DNA from: Anodontia alba
Lineage: Eukaryota; Mollusca; Bivalvia; Lucinida; Lucinidae
Direction of reading: 5' to 3'
DNA: 64,000 bases
Assembly (NCBI GenBank): GCA_964016985.1
Contig: OZ024825.1
Coordinates: forward strand, 39,741,557 to 39,805,556
The notes beneath the pieces were generated by a model. The model worked only from the letters and a program-made list of their open reading frames with translations. It was not told the origin of the DNA and searched no databases. A program made the translations under genes and the position numbers. The stretch's first letter is position 1, and each line of letters begins with the position of its first letter. Positions 1 through 10,659 of this stretch are shown here, piece after piece.

Positions 1-180
1 AAATAATTTCTGCTAATAATCCAGCAACATCGTAATTGAATGTTCTTGCACTCAACACATATAAGAATGTTTACACAAAATCAAATATATATTCACAAAA
101 TAGGTCTATCCTTAAAACCCACCATAATAGAACTTCACCCACACAAATCAAAAGCACTGCTGTTCAAAAATATTTTTAGT

Positions 181-352
181 GCTTAGCACTTTGGGTAAAA
201 AGTTCAGCTGACAACATTTTCTTATTTTTTCCAGAAAACAGGATTAGACATTTCATGTAATTGTCTCCAAACAAGTTTTCAGGGGAAAATAAGAAAAAAT
301 ATCATCAATTTGTCATCTGCTGAATTTGGCCAGCGAGTGGTAAAGGTTATTA
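181..352. mobile_element. Family D palindromic MITE, degenerate
   Basis: The left end reads GCTTAGCACTTTGGGTAAAA and the right end GGCCAGCGAGTGGTAAAGGTT. The central arms keep GACATTTCATG and a partial GTCTCC loop. It matches the D pattern of better copies at 32.3 and 19.2 kb, but one arm of the core is shortened. Non-coding. Confidence 0.75.
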
Positions 353-597
353 AACCATACCTGCCCAAATGTAACAGTGGAATGCTAAATTAACATAAGG
401 TCAACCACAACCTAAAAAATATTTTCGCTGACTAAATCCTTAAGCTGTTACTTCAAAAGATAGGTAATAGCCTTTGCCAATAGCAAAACTAAATAGGTAT
501 AAAAAAGCTGGGCTAATTTATATAGTCCAGCTGAGTTTATAAATCTAAATCCCACCAGGTTTAAACTGGAGCAACAACAATCACCTACAATTATTTA

Positions 598-795
598 TTA
601 ACCCTTGTCCTGCTGAACAAATTAAGATGCCACGCCCACTTCTAATTTTCAGCCAATCAGAATACTTGATCTGGATTGTTGCTATAAATTCACATACTTA
701 ATGGCAAACAGTGCAGATCCAGATCAGTTGGCTGATCTGGAGCTACACTGTTTGCAAAGGCAGGGTATATCCGGGTTCAGCAGGACCAGGGTTAA
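598..795. mobile_element. Family A TTAA-flanked MITE
   Basis: It starts TTAACCCTTGTCCTGCTGAA and ends TTCAGCAGGACCAGGGTTAA, so the ends are inverted repeats flanked by TTAA. The centre holds the CAGATCAGTTGG...CTGATCTGG palindrome, shortened here. Open frames across it are by-products of the repeat. Its right TTAA is also the left TTAA of the next D element. piggyBac-like by target only; no transposase is present. Confidence 0.85.
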
Positions 796-1010
796 TGCTG
801 TGAATGCTGGGGTAATATTTTCAGTAGAAGACATTTTGAAATCATGTTCTGAGTTTACCCAGAAAACAGGTTTTGACATTTCATGGAAACTGTCAACAAT
901 GAAGACAATTTGCATGAAATGTCAAATCTTGTTTTCTGGGGTAAAGAAGAAAAATATCATTAATTTGAAATGTGGTCTGCTGACTTTACTCAGACAGTAG
1001 TAAAGGTTAA
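792..1010. mobile_element. Family D MITE abutting a family A copy
   Basis: It begins TTAATGCTGTGAATGCTGGG and ends AGTAGTAAAGGTTAA. Inner arms GACATTTCATGGAAACTGTC and GACAATTTGCATGAAATGTC pair. It shares the TTAA at 792-795 with the A element to its left, as expected if one inserted into the other's target duplication. The 99-codon frame here is not a gene. Confidence 0.8.
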
Positions 1011-1291
1011 TCTGTATGGGAATGTCATGTTACAGCAATTACCCAGGGTCAACTCCAGAAGTCAGTAAACTTTCACCTTCATTTCAGTCTAAATGATTCT
1101 TTAATTCACATTCACCTGAAAATAACCCTTGTCAACTTAGTTTGAAGTCACAAGCACCAGTCCTCTGCAGTATAACAACCAGTTATATGAGAGAGTTCCA
1201 ACAATGGAAGACAGATTCATATCAGTCACAAAAATTAATACATAACTAAGGGCTGTCATGTGTTGTACTTATTTCTGGTTTATCAATATCC

Positions 1292-1506
1292 TTAACCCTC
1301 GTCATGCTGAATAAATGAAGATGCCACACCCACTTCTAATTTTCAGCCAATCAAATTACTTGATCCAGGTTTTTTAATACAAATTCAAATACTGAATGGT
1401 AAACAGTGCAGATCCAAATCAGTTGGCTTCTGAAGAAGCCAAGTGATCTGGATCTACACTATTTGCAAAGGCAGGGCATATCTGGGTCCAGGGGGACAAG
1501 GGTTAA
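1292..1506. mobile_element. Family A MITE
   Basis: It begins TTAACCCTCGTCATGCTGAA and ends GGGGGACAAGGGTTAA. Central arms are CAGATCCAAATCAGTTGGCTTCTG and its partner at 1430-1465. It is about 215 bp, the family's usual length. Confidence 0.85.
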
Positions 1507-1569
1507 CTTTGAATTTTGCAGGATCTTATTGTCAAGATCTTTCTATATTTGACCATAGACATAGATCAG

Positions 1570-1633
1570 GATAAGAGGGGTATCCAGATAAATATTTTTT
1601 CTTACTTCTTCATGAAAACTTATGTTGTGAATA
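1570..1633. mobile_element. Family L left half, interrupted
   Basis: It holds GATAAGAGGGGTATCCAGAT followed by the stretch that in full copies leads to the GTTGTGGGTACTC core. It is cut at about 1634, exactly where the next A element begins, so A probably inserted here. The right half is not recognisable. Confidence 0.6.
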
Positions 1634-1847
1634 CTAACCCTTGTCCTGCTGAACCTGGATATACCCTGTCTTTGTAAACAGTGTAGATCCAGATCAGTTG
1701 GCTTCTAAAGAAGCCAACTGATCTGGATCTGCACTGTTTGTCATTATGTATTTGAATTTATATCAACCATCTGGATCAAGTAATCTGATTGGCTGAATAT
1801 TGGAAGTAGTCGTGGCATCCTAATTTATTCAGCATGACAAGAGTTAA
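1634..1847. mobile_element. Family A MITE
   Basis: It begins CTAACCCTTGTCCTGCTGAA and ends AGCATGACAAGAGTTAA. The core GATCAGTTGGCTTCTAAAGA forms a hairpin with AGAAGCCAACTGATC-type arms. Relative to the 598 copy it is in the opposite orientation. Confidence 0.85.
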
Positions 1848-1892
1848 CCTTAGTATTCTGAAACCTTAACTTCTTACGAATATTTGTCCTAA

Positions 1893-2036
1893 CATTTGAT
1901 CATGTCCAATGGACTACCTGGGGATATCTGTAAACACTAATGGATGAGTGGCAAAAAGTGCAGACCCTGATCAGATGCCATGTTCTGCAGCACCTGATCT
2001 GGGTCTACACTGTTCGCACAGGCTTGTATGTCACAA
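1893..2036. mobile_element. Family B MITE, partial
   Basis: The recognisable part is GGATGAGTGGCAAAAAGTGC, then the arms CCTGATCAGATGCCATG and CAGCACCTGATCTGGG, then CTACACTGTTCGC. The outer CCGTATTTACC ends are lost. Non-coding. Confidence 0.65.
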
Positions 2037-2049
2037 TGTTGTTGATTTG

Positions 2050-2333
2050 GAATTTAACAGCCCAGTCAACACTATTAAGGTCATGTCGAGCCGCTGTCAG
2101 TTTACCTAAGCATACTTTTTCTGGGCAGGCTTAGTTCTGTAAGTGGTTAACCAGTACTTTTGCACATTCCGATACCAGAAACTGACCTTCTTAATTGGCA
2201 GAAGGGAGAGAATGACTGTAAAAAAAATTTCATGATCAATCTCCATGAAAGAATGTTGCGGAACCCAGCGGGAATAGAACCTGCAACCTCCAGATCATCA
2301 GCCTCATGCACATCCAATAGAGCCACCAAGGCT
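2050..2333 (-). mobile_element. SINE F copy 1 (tRNA-headed, reverse)
   Basis: On the minus strand it begins with a decayed tRNA-like head near 2333, passes through the body TTCTGGTATCGGAATGTGCA, and ends in the GGGCTGTTAAATTCC tail. It lies directly next to copy 2. No clear target duplication was found for this copy. Confidence 0.75.
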
Positions 2334-2343
2334 GGCATCTTTT

Positions 2344-2653
2344 TGTTTGTTTGTGTTGAGGTTTTACAGCCCAGTCAACCCAATGGGGTCATGTCGAGCG
2401 TGGTCAGTTTACCTAACCACACGCTTACTGGGCAGGCATAGTCCTCTAAGCAGTTAACCAGTATTGTGCGCATTCTTTTGCCAGAAACTGACAACTGCCC
2501 TTCTTGAATCAGCGGAAGGGAGAGAATGACCATAGAAAGTATTTCATGATCAATCTCCACGAAAGAATGTTGCCGACCTCGGCGGGGGTTGAACCCACAA
2601 CCTCCTGGTCTCCAGTCAGACAGTGCATCCAACTGAGCCACCGAGGCCAGCTA
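2344..2653 (-). mobile_element. SINE F copy 2 with 12 bp target duplication
   Basis: The minus strand shows an A-box-like TGGCTCAGTTGG and a B-box-like GGTTCAACCCC at the head, the FAMILY body TTTCTGGCAAAAGAATG, and a tail ending GTAAAACCTCAACACAAACA. CTGGCATCTTTT flanks it at 2332-2343 and 2654-2665, which indicates LINE-driven retrotransposition. Frames reading MAQLDALSDWRPGG come from the head and are not proteins. Confidence 0.92.
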
Positions 2654-2954
2654 CTGGCATCTTTTACAATACTTAGGGTAAAAACAATAACACACACAAG
2701 TATCAGTGTTTTTATCTTCAAAACAAAAATGTACCCGAAGCCCTCAGTCACATTAACCTAGCTGGACCTTGGTGACAGCAATATGTTCCCAACATCAAAC
2801 AATTAGTCCTTACACTAGCCCAGGTTACAAAATTAATCAGTAATACTGATCTTGTTCTATTTTAAGTTTTAAAAATAAGGTTTGACATTTTACTTGAATC
2901 ATCATTTATTTTCCACAGACACAGGTTTTGCATTTCATCAGATCATCTGTTTTG

Positions 2955-3253
2955 GTTGGTTGGTTTAGAGTTTAACTGCCCAGTCAACACTTTTAAGGTC
3001 ATATTGAGCCTGTCAGTCTAACCACACTTTTCCCAGGCAGGCTTCAAGTACTCTTAGCAGTTAACCAGTACCTGTGCACATTCTTTTGCCAGACACTGAC
3101 AACTGCCCTTCTTGAATAAGCTGAAGGGAGAGAATGACCACAGAAAACAGATCAATCTCCATGAAAGAATGTTGCAAGACCTAGTGGGGATCAAATCCAA
3201 GACCTCCGGATCACCAGTCAGACATGCATCTGACTGAGCCACTCAGGGTGGCT
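2955..3253 (-). mobile_element. SINE F copy 3 with 15 bp target duplication
   Basis: Its organisation matches copy 2. AGATCATCTGTTTTG occurs at 2940-2954 and 3254-3268 as a perfect direct repeat. The tail contains GGTTGGTTGG-type repeats on the plus strand. The internal sequence is more diverged than copy 2, with a shortened segment near 3150. Confidence 0.92.
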
Positions 3254-3268
3254 AGATCATCTGTTTTG

Positions 3269-3711
3269 CATTTCAACGAATCACTGAAGCCAAGTCTAAT
3301 GAAATACCAAGTTTTTCTAGAGACAATATGAAAATATTTTAAAGTGTTAACATTTTTTTAAGCTTGTAATCATGTTAATAAAGACACTTTTGAAGTGTTC
3401 ATTTATGTTCACACAAGACTGCATGGGTATATGCAAGTAGACACACCTGCTGGAAGGGATCTTATAAAAATGTCACCTTTGATCCATCAGCCAACTGATG
3501 ATGGAGACTATGCCGAAATGTCAAATAAATCAAAGCTGCTACTGAATGATGAGAAGCATGGCAAAAAGATGACAAATGAGTGACACAAAGTATAAATATA
3601 CCACTTTCAGGGCAAAATCCAAAAGAATCTATTCTGGTACTCCCCTCCCCTCACCCCTACCTCCCAAAAATAATCTTGAATGTGTAATTCCTGAGTTATC
3701 ATCACTTTTTA
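3269..3711. other. No recognised feature
   Basis: AT-rich sequence with no repeat family that I can match and only a 62-codon open frame lacking any recognisable motif. Nothing supportable as a gene. Confidence 0.5.
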
Positions 3712-3812
3712 CTCTATTAAAATATTCTGACAGAAAGTCTCAGTGAATTGTAGAACCAAAATCAGATGCCACAAAATATTTGGCTGCGCCTGATCTGAGT
3801 GTTAATGGTTTG
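3712..3812. mobile_element. Family B fragment, strongly decayed
   Basis: AATATTCTGACAGAAAG resembles the B terminus, and ATCAGATGCCACAAAATATTTGGC...GCGCCTGATCTGAG resembles its core arms. Many substitutions. Confidence 0.45.
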
Positions 3813-3832
3813 CAACTTATCCATCAGTTTTC

Positions 3833-4011
3833 AGATTCAAGAAGGACAGTTGTCAGTTTCTGGCGAAAGAATGTGCACAAGTACTGGTTAACTGATTAAA
3901 GGACTAGGCCTGCCCAGGAAAAGTGTGTTTAGATAAACTGACTGGCTCAACATGACCTTAATAGTGTTGACTGGGCCATTAAACTCCCACACAACCAACC
4001 ATCAGTTTTAG
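3833..4011 (+). mobile_element. SINE F copy 4, 5'-truncated
   Basis: It starts inside the body at TTCAAGAAGGACAGTTGTCAG and runs to the tail TTGACTGGGCCATTAAACTC followed by ACACAACCAACC. The tRNA-like head is missing, a usual outcome of incomplete reverse transcription. Confidence 0.85.
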
Positions 4012-4050
4012 ACACATCAATAGGTAGTCTAATTTTTTAGGACAAATACA

Positions 4051-4264
4051 TTAACCCTTGTCCTGCTGAATAAATTAAGATGCCACGCCTACTTCTAATT
4101 TTCAGCCAATCATATTACTTGATCCAGATTGTTGATATAAATTCACATACTAAATGGCAAACAGTGCAGATCCAGATCAGTTGGCTTCTGAAGAAGCCAA
4201 CTGATCTGGATCTACACTGCTTGCAAAGTCAGAGTTAATCCAGGTTCAGCAGGACTAGGGATAA
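4051..4264. mobile_element. Family A MITE
   Basis: It begins TTAACCCTTGTCCTGCTGAA and ends CAGCAGGACTAGGGATAA. The core arms GATCCAGATCAGTTGGCTTC and GAAGCCAACTGATCTGGATC are perfect partners. Confidence 0.88.
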
Positions 4265-4400
4265 GGAGTAATGTCAGGGGTCCGAATATTTAGGGTAAAT
4301 ATTGTACGCTATAAGTACCCAGACAAACCTGCTATAGCAAACCATATAGACCAAATCTGATGCAGCAGATCAGGGTCTACACTAAACACTCAGATCATCC
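4265..4400. mobile_element. Family B remnant
   Basis: It has GGGGTCCGAATATTTAGGGT, a B right terminus, then a degraded core with ATCTGATGCAGCAGATCAGG and GTCTACACT. Order and spacing are disturbed, so this may be parts of two copies. Confidence 0.45.
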
Positions 4401-4516
4401 AATGCATCCTAATATTCTAAGCACTGGCACAGTCTGATCAGTGTTATTGCTTGGCAGACATGTGATCTTGTAGAAAATGCTGTGCATTGGCTCAGTTAGT
4501 ATATGACGAACTACTA

Positions 4517-5285
4517 TTTTACCCTATTTACACTAAATATTAAGACACCTTCAATCCTTACCATGTTTGACCTAAAAATTTAAGTACTGTATGTGCCCTT
4601 ATAACAGCACTGTGCACGTAAGTTTTCTCAAAATTACTGTAGTAAAATATCCACCTAATAAGGGCACACTTTAAAGAAAGATCAGCAGAGGACTTCATAT
4701 TTTTTTTTTTTTTTTTATTTTGATTTGGGTTTTACGGCCCTTTCAAGAATATTTCACTTATATCTAGCCAATCATTCAACAGAGGTGGGCTAAAACCGGA
4801 GAACCCGGGGAAAGACCACCTGACCATCTGTAAGCAGAACTTGGCTTTCCCACATGTGACCCGAGCGAGGCTCGAACCACAGCGGTGAGAAACCTAATGG
4901 ATTAAGAGTCAACTCTCCTATCCACCAGGCTATGGGGGCCCGCAGAGGACTTCATATGGTATGTATTTAATGATAAGCGATATTGTTTTCTGATTTTCTT
5001 CATAAAAGCATATGTTGTGGGTACTTGTTTGAATAGCCTTAACTACCGAGGCAATTCAAATGAGTATCCACAATATATGTTTTTATAAAGAAGTAGATAA
5101 AAGTACATTGGCTGTTATCTAAAGACTACTAAATTGCTTGACAGTGCACTTATAGGAGCATGTGCGGTAATTAGGTCAAATACGGTAACTCCAACTGACT
5201 GCCTGTTGACATTCTGCGACAGCTGAGCTGAGTCTCCATTTTTTTGTACAGGCCTGTCTGTCCCAATACTCAGGGTAAATATGGT
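4517..5285. mobile_element. K-in-B composite MITE interrupted by SINE H
   Basis: A B-like left part (CCCTATTTACACTAAATATT, CTTACCATGTTTGACC) leads into K (GTATGTGCCCTTATAACAGC ... GTGCACTTATAGGAGCATG), then a B-like right part ending AATACTCAGGGTAAATATGG. K carries the core GTTGTGGGTACTTGTTTGAA with a weak palindrome around 5040. SINE H splits it at 4700/4942. A second composite at 29.6 kb lacks the SINE and gives the pre-insertion state. Confidence 0.65.
4701..4941 (-). mobile_element. SINE H copy 1 with 16 bp target duplication
   Basis: The minus strand begins GGGCCCCCATAGCCTGGTGG (A-box-like), then has GGTTCGAGCCTCG (B-box-like), and ends GGCCGTAAAACCCAAATC followed by an A-rich tail. GCAGAGGACTTCATAT is repeated at 4685-4700 and 4942-4957. 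The head resembles a class II tRNA arm pattern, but I would not assign an isotype. Confidence 0.93.
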
Positions 5286-5534
5286 ATTTGTTGCTAAAAA
5301 ATCAGATGTAACCAATCAAAATACATCAAATTCAGCAGACATTTGTAGCCACAAAGCTAAGCAAGAAGACACTATTTTTACCCACCATTTAGCTGAGCAA
5401 GTAGACACTGGCTCCATTTTTCTTGGCCTAACTCAAAATGACTAAACACAAAAGAAGTAGATGGGTGGACAGCACGTTTTTGTTTGACAGTAACCATTTT
5501 TCCCAACATCTCTGGCTTGTGTAATTATGTTAAG

Positions 5535-5728
5535 TATTTTGACAGAGAGGCCTGAGCATAAAATGTAGATTTTGATCAGAAGCTGCTGAATGTAGCATTT
5601 GATTCAAGTCTACACTGTCTTCCACTCATCTACACATCCACAAGTACTCTACTGACTTGTTCAAATATCAGTACAAGTACGGTAAGAAAGTAAGGCGTCC
5701 GAATTTTTAGGGTCAATACTGTTATACT
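5535..5728. mobile_element. Family B MITE, diverged
   Basis: It starts TATTTTGACAGAGAGGCCTG and ends GTCCGAATTTTTAGGGTCAA. In between are TCAGAAGCTGCTGAATG, GTCTACACTGTCTTCCACTC and GACTTGTTCAAATATCAG, in the standard B order. Confidence 0.75.
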
Positions 5729-5955
5729 CCTGACATGACAAATGAGGGTTGATTAAGCATGTTTTACCATGCTACAGGCAACAACTAGAGGTCAATAATT
5801 TGAGCATGTTTGGCCAGTGTCAACAACAGTGTTTGCCATGTAGTCAGATGGACTTGCATGCAATGCAGAAATTGTTTTTCTGGAAAAAATAAGAGCTATC
5901 ACTAATCTGTCATTTGTTAAATTTGATGATGACAATTCAGAGTTTTATGCATTTT

Positions 5956-6172
5956 TTAACCCTTAAAGCGCCAATCACAATTGCAATAGAAAACAATTTT
6001 ACATTTATTTTTTTAGAGAACAGTCTTGACATTTCATGTGAATCATCAGCCAAGCTGATGATTCACATGAAATGTCAAGACTTATTCTCTCTGAAAATTA
6101 AATAATAATAAATAAAAAAAATTTCAAAATGTTGTCTACTACAAATTTTGCTTGGCGCTTTAAGGAGTCAAG
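5956..6172. mobile_element. Family C TTAA-type MITE
   Basis: It begins TTAACCCTTAAAGCGCCAAT and ends TTGGCGCTTTAAGGAGTCAA. The central hairpin arms are GACATTTCATGTGAATCATC and GATGATTCACATGAAATGTC, with GCTTGG between. The outer CTTAAAGCGCCAA/TTGGCGCTTTAAG pair is perfect. Confidence 0.88.
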
Positions 6173-6368
6173 AGCTGAATTTCCCCTCTAGTGAGCACTA
6201 ACTACTTGGTCAAATGAATGCTTCAGAATTTGCTTCTGAATTTGCCTAGATATGCTAAAATGTCTAAAGTTAAAGTCTTGCCTGCAGCAGATTAAAGCTT
6301 TCTTCTTTGAAGGAGGTAAGTATGTTGTTAGTATGACAGCAATTAATTTTTATTTCAAATAATTTCTC

Positions 6369-6419
6369 AACCTTTAGCACACTATTGGCTAAATATTTTT
6401 AGCCCAATTTTCTGGAAAA
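6369..6419. mobile_element. Family D left-end fragment
   Basis: AACCTTTAGCACACTATTGG and TTTTCTGGAAAAA resemble D outer parts with the middle missing. Low information. Confidence 0.35.
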
Positions 6420-6634
6420 ATTAATTTTGCATGCTTTTTTGTTGTCTGTGGATTTTTTTTAAAATTATCTTTTTTAAAAAACCTTTCAGGAATACCAGAT
6501 CAGCGTGTCAAACAGTTTGGATCCAGATCAGGCCCGACGTTTTGTGGGGCCTGATCTGGGTCCAAACTGTTTGCAAAGGTTATCAGCAGACGAAATAAGT
6601 CGCCAGACTCGCCACTAGCGGGAAAAGAGCTAAT
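6420..6634. mobile_element. Family E MITE, left end trimmed
   Basis: It holds TTTTGCATGCTTTTTTGTTG, the core CAGTTTGGATCCAGATCAGG paired with GCCTGATCTGGGTCCAAACT, and the right part GCCACTAGCGGGAAAAGAGC. Compared with the copies at 18.7 and 28.9 kb, its first few bases are missing. Confidence 0.8.
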
Positions 6635-6884
6635 GAGCCCTCAAAAAAATCTGATGATAAATGCGGTCTGAGTATAAATGCTGAGGGGTCTCCAGATCTG
6701 TGCATGCAATCTGATCAGGCTACCACAGATCTGCAGACTAATCAGGATCTATACTGGTTGCATACAGATTCTATAATGTCCACACAATGTGTTAGCAACC
6801 AATGGGAACTTTAATCAGTCTGAGCCCAGTTTTTATAAGATGATTTATATCTATAAAAAAAATTCTTCATTTCAGCAATGCTCT

Positions 6885-7095
6885 GAATCATCTTCTCCAC
6901 TCTCTTGGCTAATTCAGCAGATGAAAAATTGGTGATATTTTTCTTGTTTTTCCCCAAGAAAATAGGGTTTGACATTTCATGCAAATTGTCTCCATTGGAG
7001 ACAATATGCATGAAATGTCTAATAATATTTTCTGGGAAAAATAAGAAAAATATTCAAAATGTCATCTGCTGAAAATTTTACCCAGATTGTTAAGC
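6885..7095. mobile_element. Family D MITE
   Basis: Arms GACATTTCATGCAAATTGTC and GACAATATGCATGAAATGTC flank TCCATTGGA. Outer parts include CAGCAGATGAAAAATTGGTG and TGTCATCTGCTGAAAATTTT. The TTAA ends are eroded. Confidence 0.8.
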
Positions 7096-7637
7096 ATTCA
7101 GGGGACTTTGTAGCTTTTCTGCCATATTTTACAAGGAAGAAACTTTTGTGACTTCTTGTTAGTTTTCCTGCATATCAATTCCCTTCTGAAAAGGGTCTAC
7201 TCTTAAAAGGAAGAATTTGCTCCCTGTGTTAGCAGATTCTTTCGTCTTAGAGTACATCCCTTTTTAGAAGGCAGAAAAACATTTTGCTAGTCTGTTAAAG
7301 AGGTATCAGGCACACAAGAAACTGTTATGCCAATGACAATGCCAACGAAAACAAGGTCAGATCACCAAAATCTAATCAAAGCATATCAATGCAAGTTTGA
7401 TGAAAATCCACCAGTCCATTAAAGTGATATTACTTGCATAATGCCAATGCTAATGGGATTTGTACCAAAAACAATATGTCCCCCATCCAGCATCCTCATC
7501 GGGCCCCTATCACCCCCCACCCCGCCCCCACCTCTCATCTCTGGTGTGGGGACACAAATCCCACCCATTGCTATGGAAGGACATTATAATAATGAAATAA
7601 ATCCTCTGTATATTATTCTTTCTCTATTCATCAATCA
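7096..7637. other. Decayed repeats, no gene
   Basis: 7185-7230 (AAAAGGGTCTACTCTTAAAA, GAATTTGCTCC) and 7255-7280 look like the two arms of palindromic family T, best seen at 48.95 kb. From 7340 to 7560, phrases such as CAAGTTTGATGAAAATCCACCAG resemble the core of array elements (compare 13.3 kb). No terminal hairpin was found. Confidence 0.4.
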
Positions 7638-7842
7638 TTAACCCTGGTCCTGCTGAACCCGGACATACCCTGCGATTGGAAACAGTGTAGATCCAGATCA
7701 GTTGAAGAAGCCAACCGATTTGGATCTACGCTGTTTGCCATTATGTATCTGAATTTGTATCAATTACCTGGACCAAATAATATGATTGGCTGAAAATTAG
7801 GTGGGTGTGGCATCTTAATTTATTCTGCAGGGCAAGGGTTAA
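7638..7842. mobile_element. Family A MITE
   Basis: It begins TTAACCCTGGTCCTGCTGAA and ends CAGGGCAAGGGTTAA. The core has lost part of one arm (AGATCAGTTGAAGAAGCCAAC). The right half carries ATGATTGGCTGAAAATTAGG. Confidence 0.87.
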
Positions 7843-8087
7843 TGGTATTCTGAAATTGGAGAAGACAGAAACAACTGTTTTACTTGTACATGCATGTTTT
7901 GCATTTTAACATTTTCAAAAGCTGTTCTACAGTCAATGACATGCAAATTTGATGCATTATGCATGCATTGTGTATTCCAATTAGAGTCATTTACTGGAAA
8001 TTATCCAAGTAACCAAATCTACCAGCTTAAGTTTTAGTGCTCTATAGGAAAATCAGCAGAAAACAAATAAATACTGTATTTATCATA

Positions 8088-8424
8088 ACTTCTTACCATG
8101 TTTGTCCTAAATCTTGAACAACAGGTTCTAGGTGGAATGACCCTTGAGAGTGCGTGCCCCAGCGCACACACTACCACACATATACAAATGAAAGCTTAAA
8201 CTGAGCCAGTCTAGTTTAGGCCTCCCTGAATAAGGTCAAATGATCACAAAGGGCAAGAAAATATTAACTACATTTTGAAGACCATGTTACTACCTACTGA
8301 TTTGCCTGGATTCATTGGCAAACAATGTAAACCCTGATCAGATGCTGCATTCTGCAGCATCTGATCTGAGTCCACATTGTTTGTTTGGGTCTGTCTGGTC
8401 TCAATATTAAGGTTAAATATGGAC
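8088..8424. mobile_element. Family B MITE, partly interrupted
   Basis: CTTACCATGTTTGTCCTAAA begins the left arm. The core GATCAGATGCTGCATTCTGC pairs with GCAGCATCTGATC, followed by TCTCAATATTAAGGTTAAATATGG. About 120 bp with no B match lies between 8130 and 8290. Confidence 0.6.
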
Positions 8425-8639
8425 CTTTGGACAACAGCAGCAAAGTTGTGTTGTCAACTGATCTGTGTCCATCCTAAGGAAAGCTAACCAGACAACAACC
8501 ACAAGTGAAGATTTCCAAAAAAATTTAAAAAAAAATACATGAAATTATAAATTATCTGACCTACAGACTGATGAACAGAATGATAAAACAATATACCCCA
8601 TCAGTATGCTTAATATGCCAATGGGGTAAATCACCATAA

Positions 8640-8757
8640 CTCCAATTAAGGTGTTTTTGCTTTTTTTAACTTAAAAGTATTCATATTTTTCTTGTTTCTC
8701 CACAAAAGCATATGTTGTACGTACCCATTAGAAGAATCTCAGTATGTAGAAATAAGA
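8640..8757. mobile_element. Family L left half, split by Helentron-like element
   Basis: It reads CTCCAATTAAGGTGTTTTTG, TTTTTCTTGTTTCTCCACAAA, ATATGTTGTACGTACCCATT. The right half, GATACCCCTCTTATCTGGAG, resumes at about 9972 on the far side of the array element. This places the array insertion after L. Confidence 0.65.
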
Positions 8758-9962
8758 AACAAGAGGGCCACGATGGCCCTGTCTTGCTCACCTGAGTACC
8801 AGACAAATGACCTCTGGGGTGGGGCCATTTTTTTACCCCAGGGCTGTAATTTGAACAAGACAACTTAATTGATACTTCCAATAAAGTTTCGAGTCAGCTG
8901 GCCTTTCGGTTCAATGAGAAGAGGTCTGAAATAGATTTTCAAGATGGCATGCAACCGTGGCGGCCATCTTTGATTTCCAACCAGAATGATTTTAGCTACT
9001 TTCGATGTACAAGTCACTCTAATATTTCCTATTCAGTTTCAAGTCAATTGGCTTTACAGTTCAGGACTAGAAGTACAAAATAGATTTTCAAGATGGTGGC
9101 CATCTTGAATTTCAGATCATAACAATTTTTGTTTTTTTTATTTTTATCTTACAAGTCACCTGACAGTTCGCACAAAGTTTCCAGTCAATTGGCATTACCA
9201 TTCAGGAGTAGAAGTTCAATACAGATTTTCAAGATAGCAGACATGGTGGCAACCTTGAATTTCCCATCAAAACCATTTTAGTTCATTTTTTATCTACAGG
9301 TCACCCTGATACTTCAAATTAAGTTTTGAGTCAAATGGCCTTTTGGTTAAGGAGAGAAGTTTGGAAATAGATTTTCAAGATGCCAGCTATGGTGGCCATG
9401 TTGGATTTCAGATAAGAACAATTTTAGCTTTTTGATCTACAAGTCACCCTGATACTTCCTATCGTTTCAAGTCTATTGGCTTCTTCATTAGGGAGAAGTA
9501 TTTCAAAATAGATTTTCATGATAACAGCCATGATGGCCATCTTGGATTTCCAATCTGAATGATTTCAGCTGTTTTTAATCTACAAGAGGTCCCGATACTT
9601 ACCAAGTTTCAAGTCAATTGGCCTTTCTGAGATTTTATGCCTGTCCTCCTTATCTGCAAGTTTGATGAAGATCCAATCAAAAGTGAAGTCGCTATGATAT
9701 GGACAATATTTTTCCAATTATATGTCTATGGGAGACAAAAGTGCAGGTAACTCTTATGTAAATAGTCAGACCCATGAAAAGCTAATATTATCAATGCCCC
9801 GACAAGAGGCATGTTACAGACAAGAAATGATTGAGATCAGCCTGCAGACTGTGCAGATATACCTAGTCAAAGGTCCTGACGGACGACGGACGGATGGAGC
9901 ACAGACAGACTATCCTATAAGCTCCCCTGAATTTGAGCCTTCAGCCCAGGTGAGCTAAAAAA
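8758..9962 (+). mobile_element. Helentron/pearl-like element with five ~145 bp units
   Basis: It begins AACAAGAGGGCCACGATGGCC, a short hairpin (8764-8780), then GCTCACCTGAG. Five tandem units are anchored on AGATTTTCAAGATGG at about 8933, 9081, 9221, 9368 and 9509. A GACGGACGACGGACGG microsatellite follows near 9880, then the 3' end with CAGGTGAGCTAAAA, which pairs with the 5' GCTCACCTG. The 5' end, core array, microsatellite and 3' hairpin match the layout of bivalve 'pearl' elements, which have been linked to non-autonomous Helentrons. There is no Rep/helicase gene. The 78-codon frame at 9722-9958 is part of the element, not a gene. Confidence 0.8.
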
Positions 9963-10003
9963 ACATTTATCGGGATACCCCTCTTATCTGGAGCTATCAA
10001 TCA
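9963..10003. mobile_element. Family L right end
   Basis: GATACCCCTCTTATCTGGAGCTA closes the L copy that starts near 8640. Confidence 0.65.
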
Positions 10004-10373
10004 CTGGCCACAGTAGTATACAAAAATGCAAAGACCCTAATCAGATTCTGCAGGTTGATATCTGGGCCTTTGCTCTTCACAAGACCCTGATAGCCAAATA
10101 CTTACCCCAACCCCAACCCCACGTGTGATTACAAGTAAATAGGTCTGAGCACCTGCAATCAGTGGAACACCACAAACTTGATGCAACAAAGTTTTCGTTG
10201 ATCAACAATGCACATGTGTGGTTTAGCCATTATTTTCTTTATTTTTAAAAGGCCCCTTTTCATGAAAAAGTAAGTTTCTATAAATAGAAAGGTGAAAATA
10301 ATGTTAAATGAATACTTACAGCTACTTGTCATGTCTTGGTGTCTGTTCAGCCACCTGAAAATAAATTACACAA
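10004..10373. other. Mostly unassigned
   Basis: A decayed palindrome core (CCTAATCAGATTCTGCAGG) lies near 10040. The rest shows no family match and no gene. Confidence 0.4.
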
Positions 10374-10588
10374 TTAGCCCTTGTCATGCTGAATAAATTA
10401 AGATGCCACGCCCATTTCTAATTTCCATCCAATCAGATTACTTGATCCAGGTTTTTGATAGAAATTCACACATATTTAATGACAAACTTTGTAGATCCAG
10501 ATCAGTTGGCTTCTTCAGAAGCCAACTGATCTGGATCTACACTGTTCGCTTAGGCAGGGCATGTCGTGTTTAGCAACAGAAGGGTTAA
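10374..10588. mobile_element. Family A MITE
   Basis: It begins TTAGCCCTTGTCATGCTGAA and ends GAAGGGTTAA. The core arms GATCCAGATCAGTTGGCTTC and GAAGCCAACTGATCTGGATC join at TTCA. Confidence 0.87.
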
Positions 10589-10659
10589 AGCATTTTTTTC
10601 TTATCAACACAGCATTTCCATGTATAACTTTAAATAAAAAAATATGCAAAACAGTTTTT

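Noticed and set aside
4870..4941. Possible tRNA gene on the minus strand
   Set aside because: This is the tRNA-like head of SINE H, repeated at 33.7 kb with the same body and tail.
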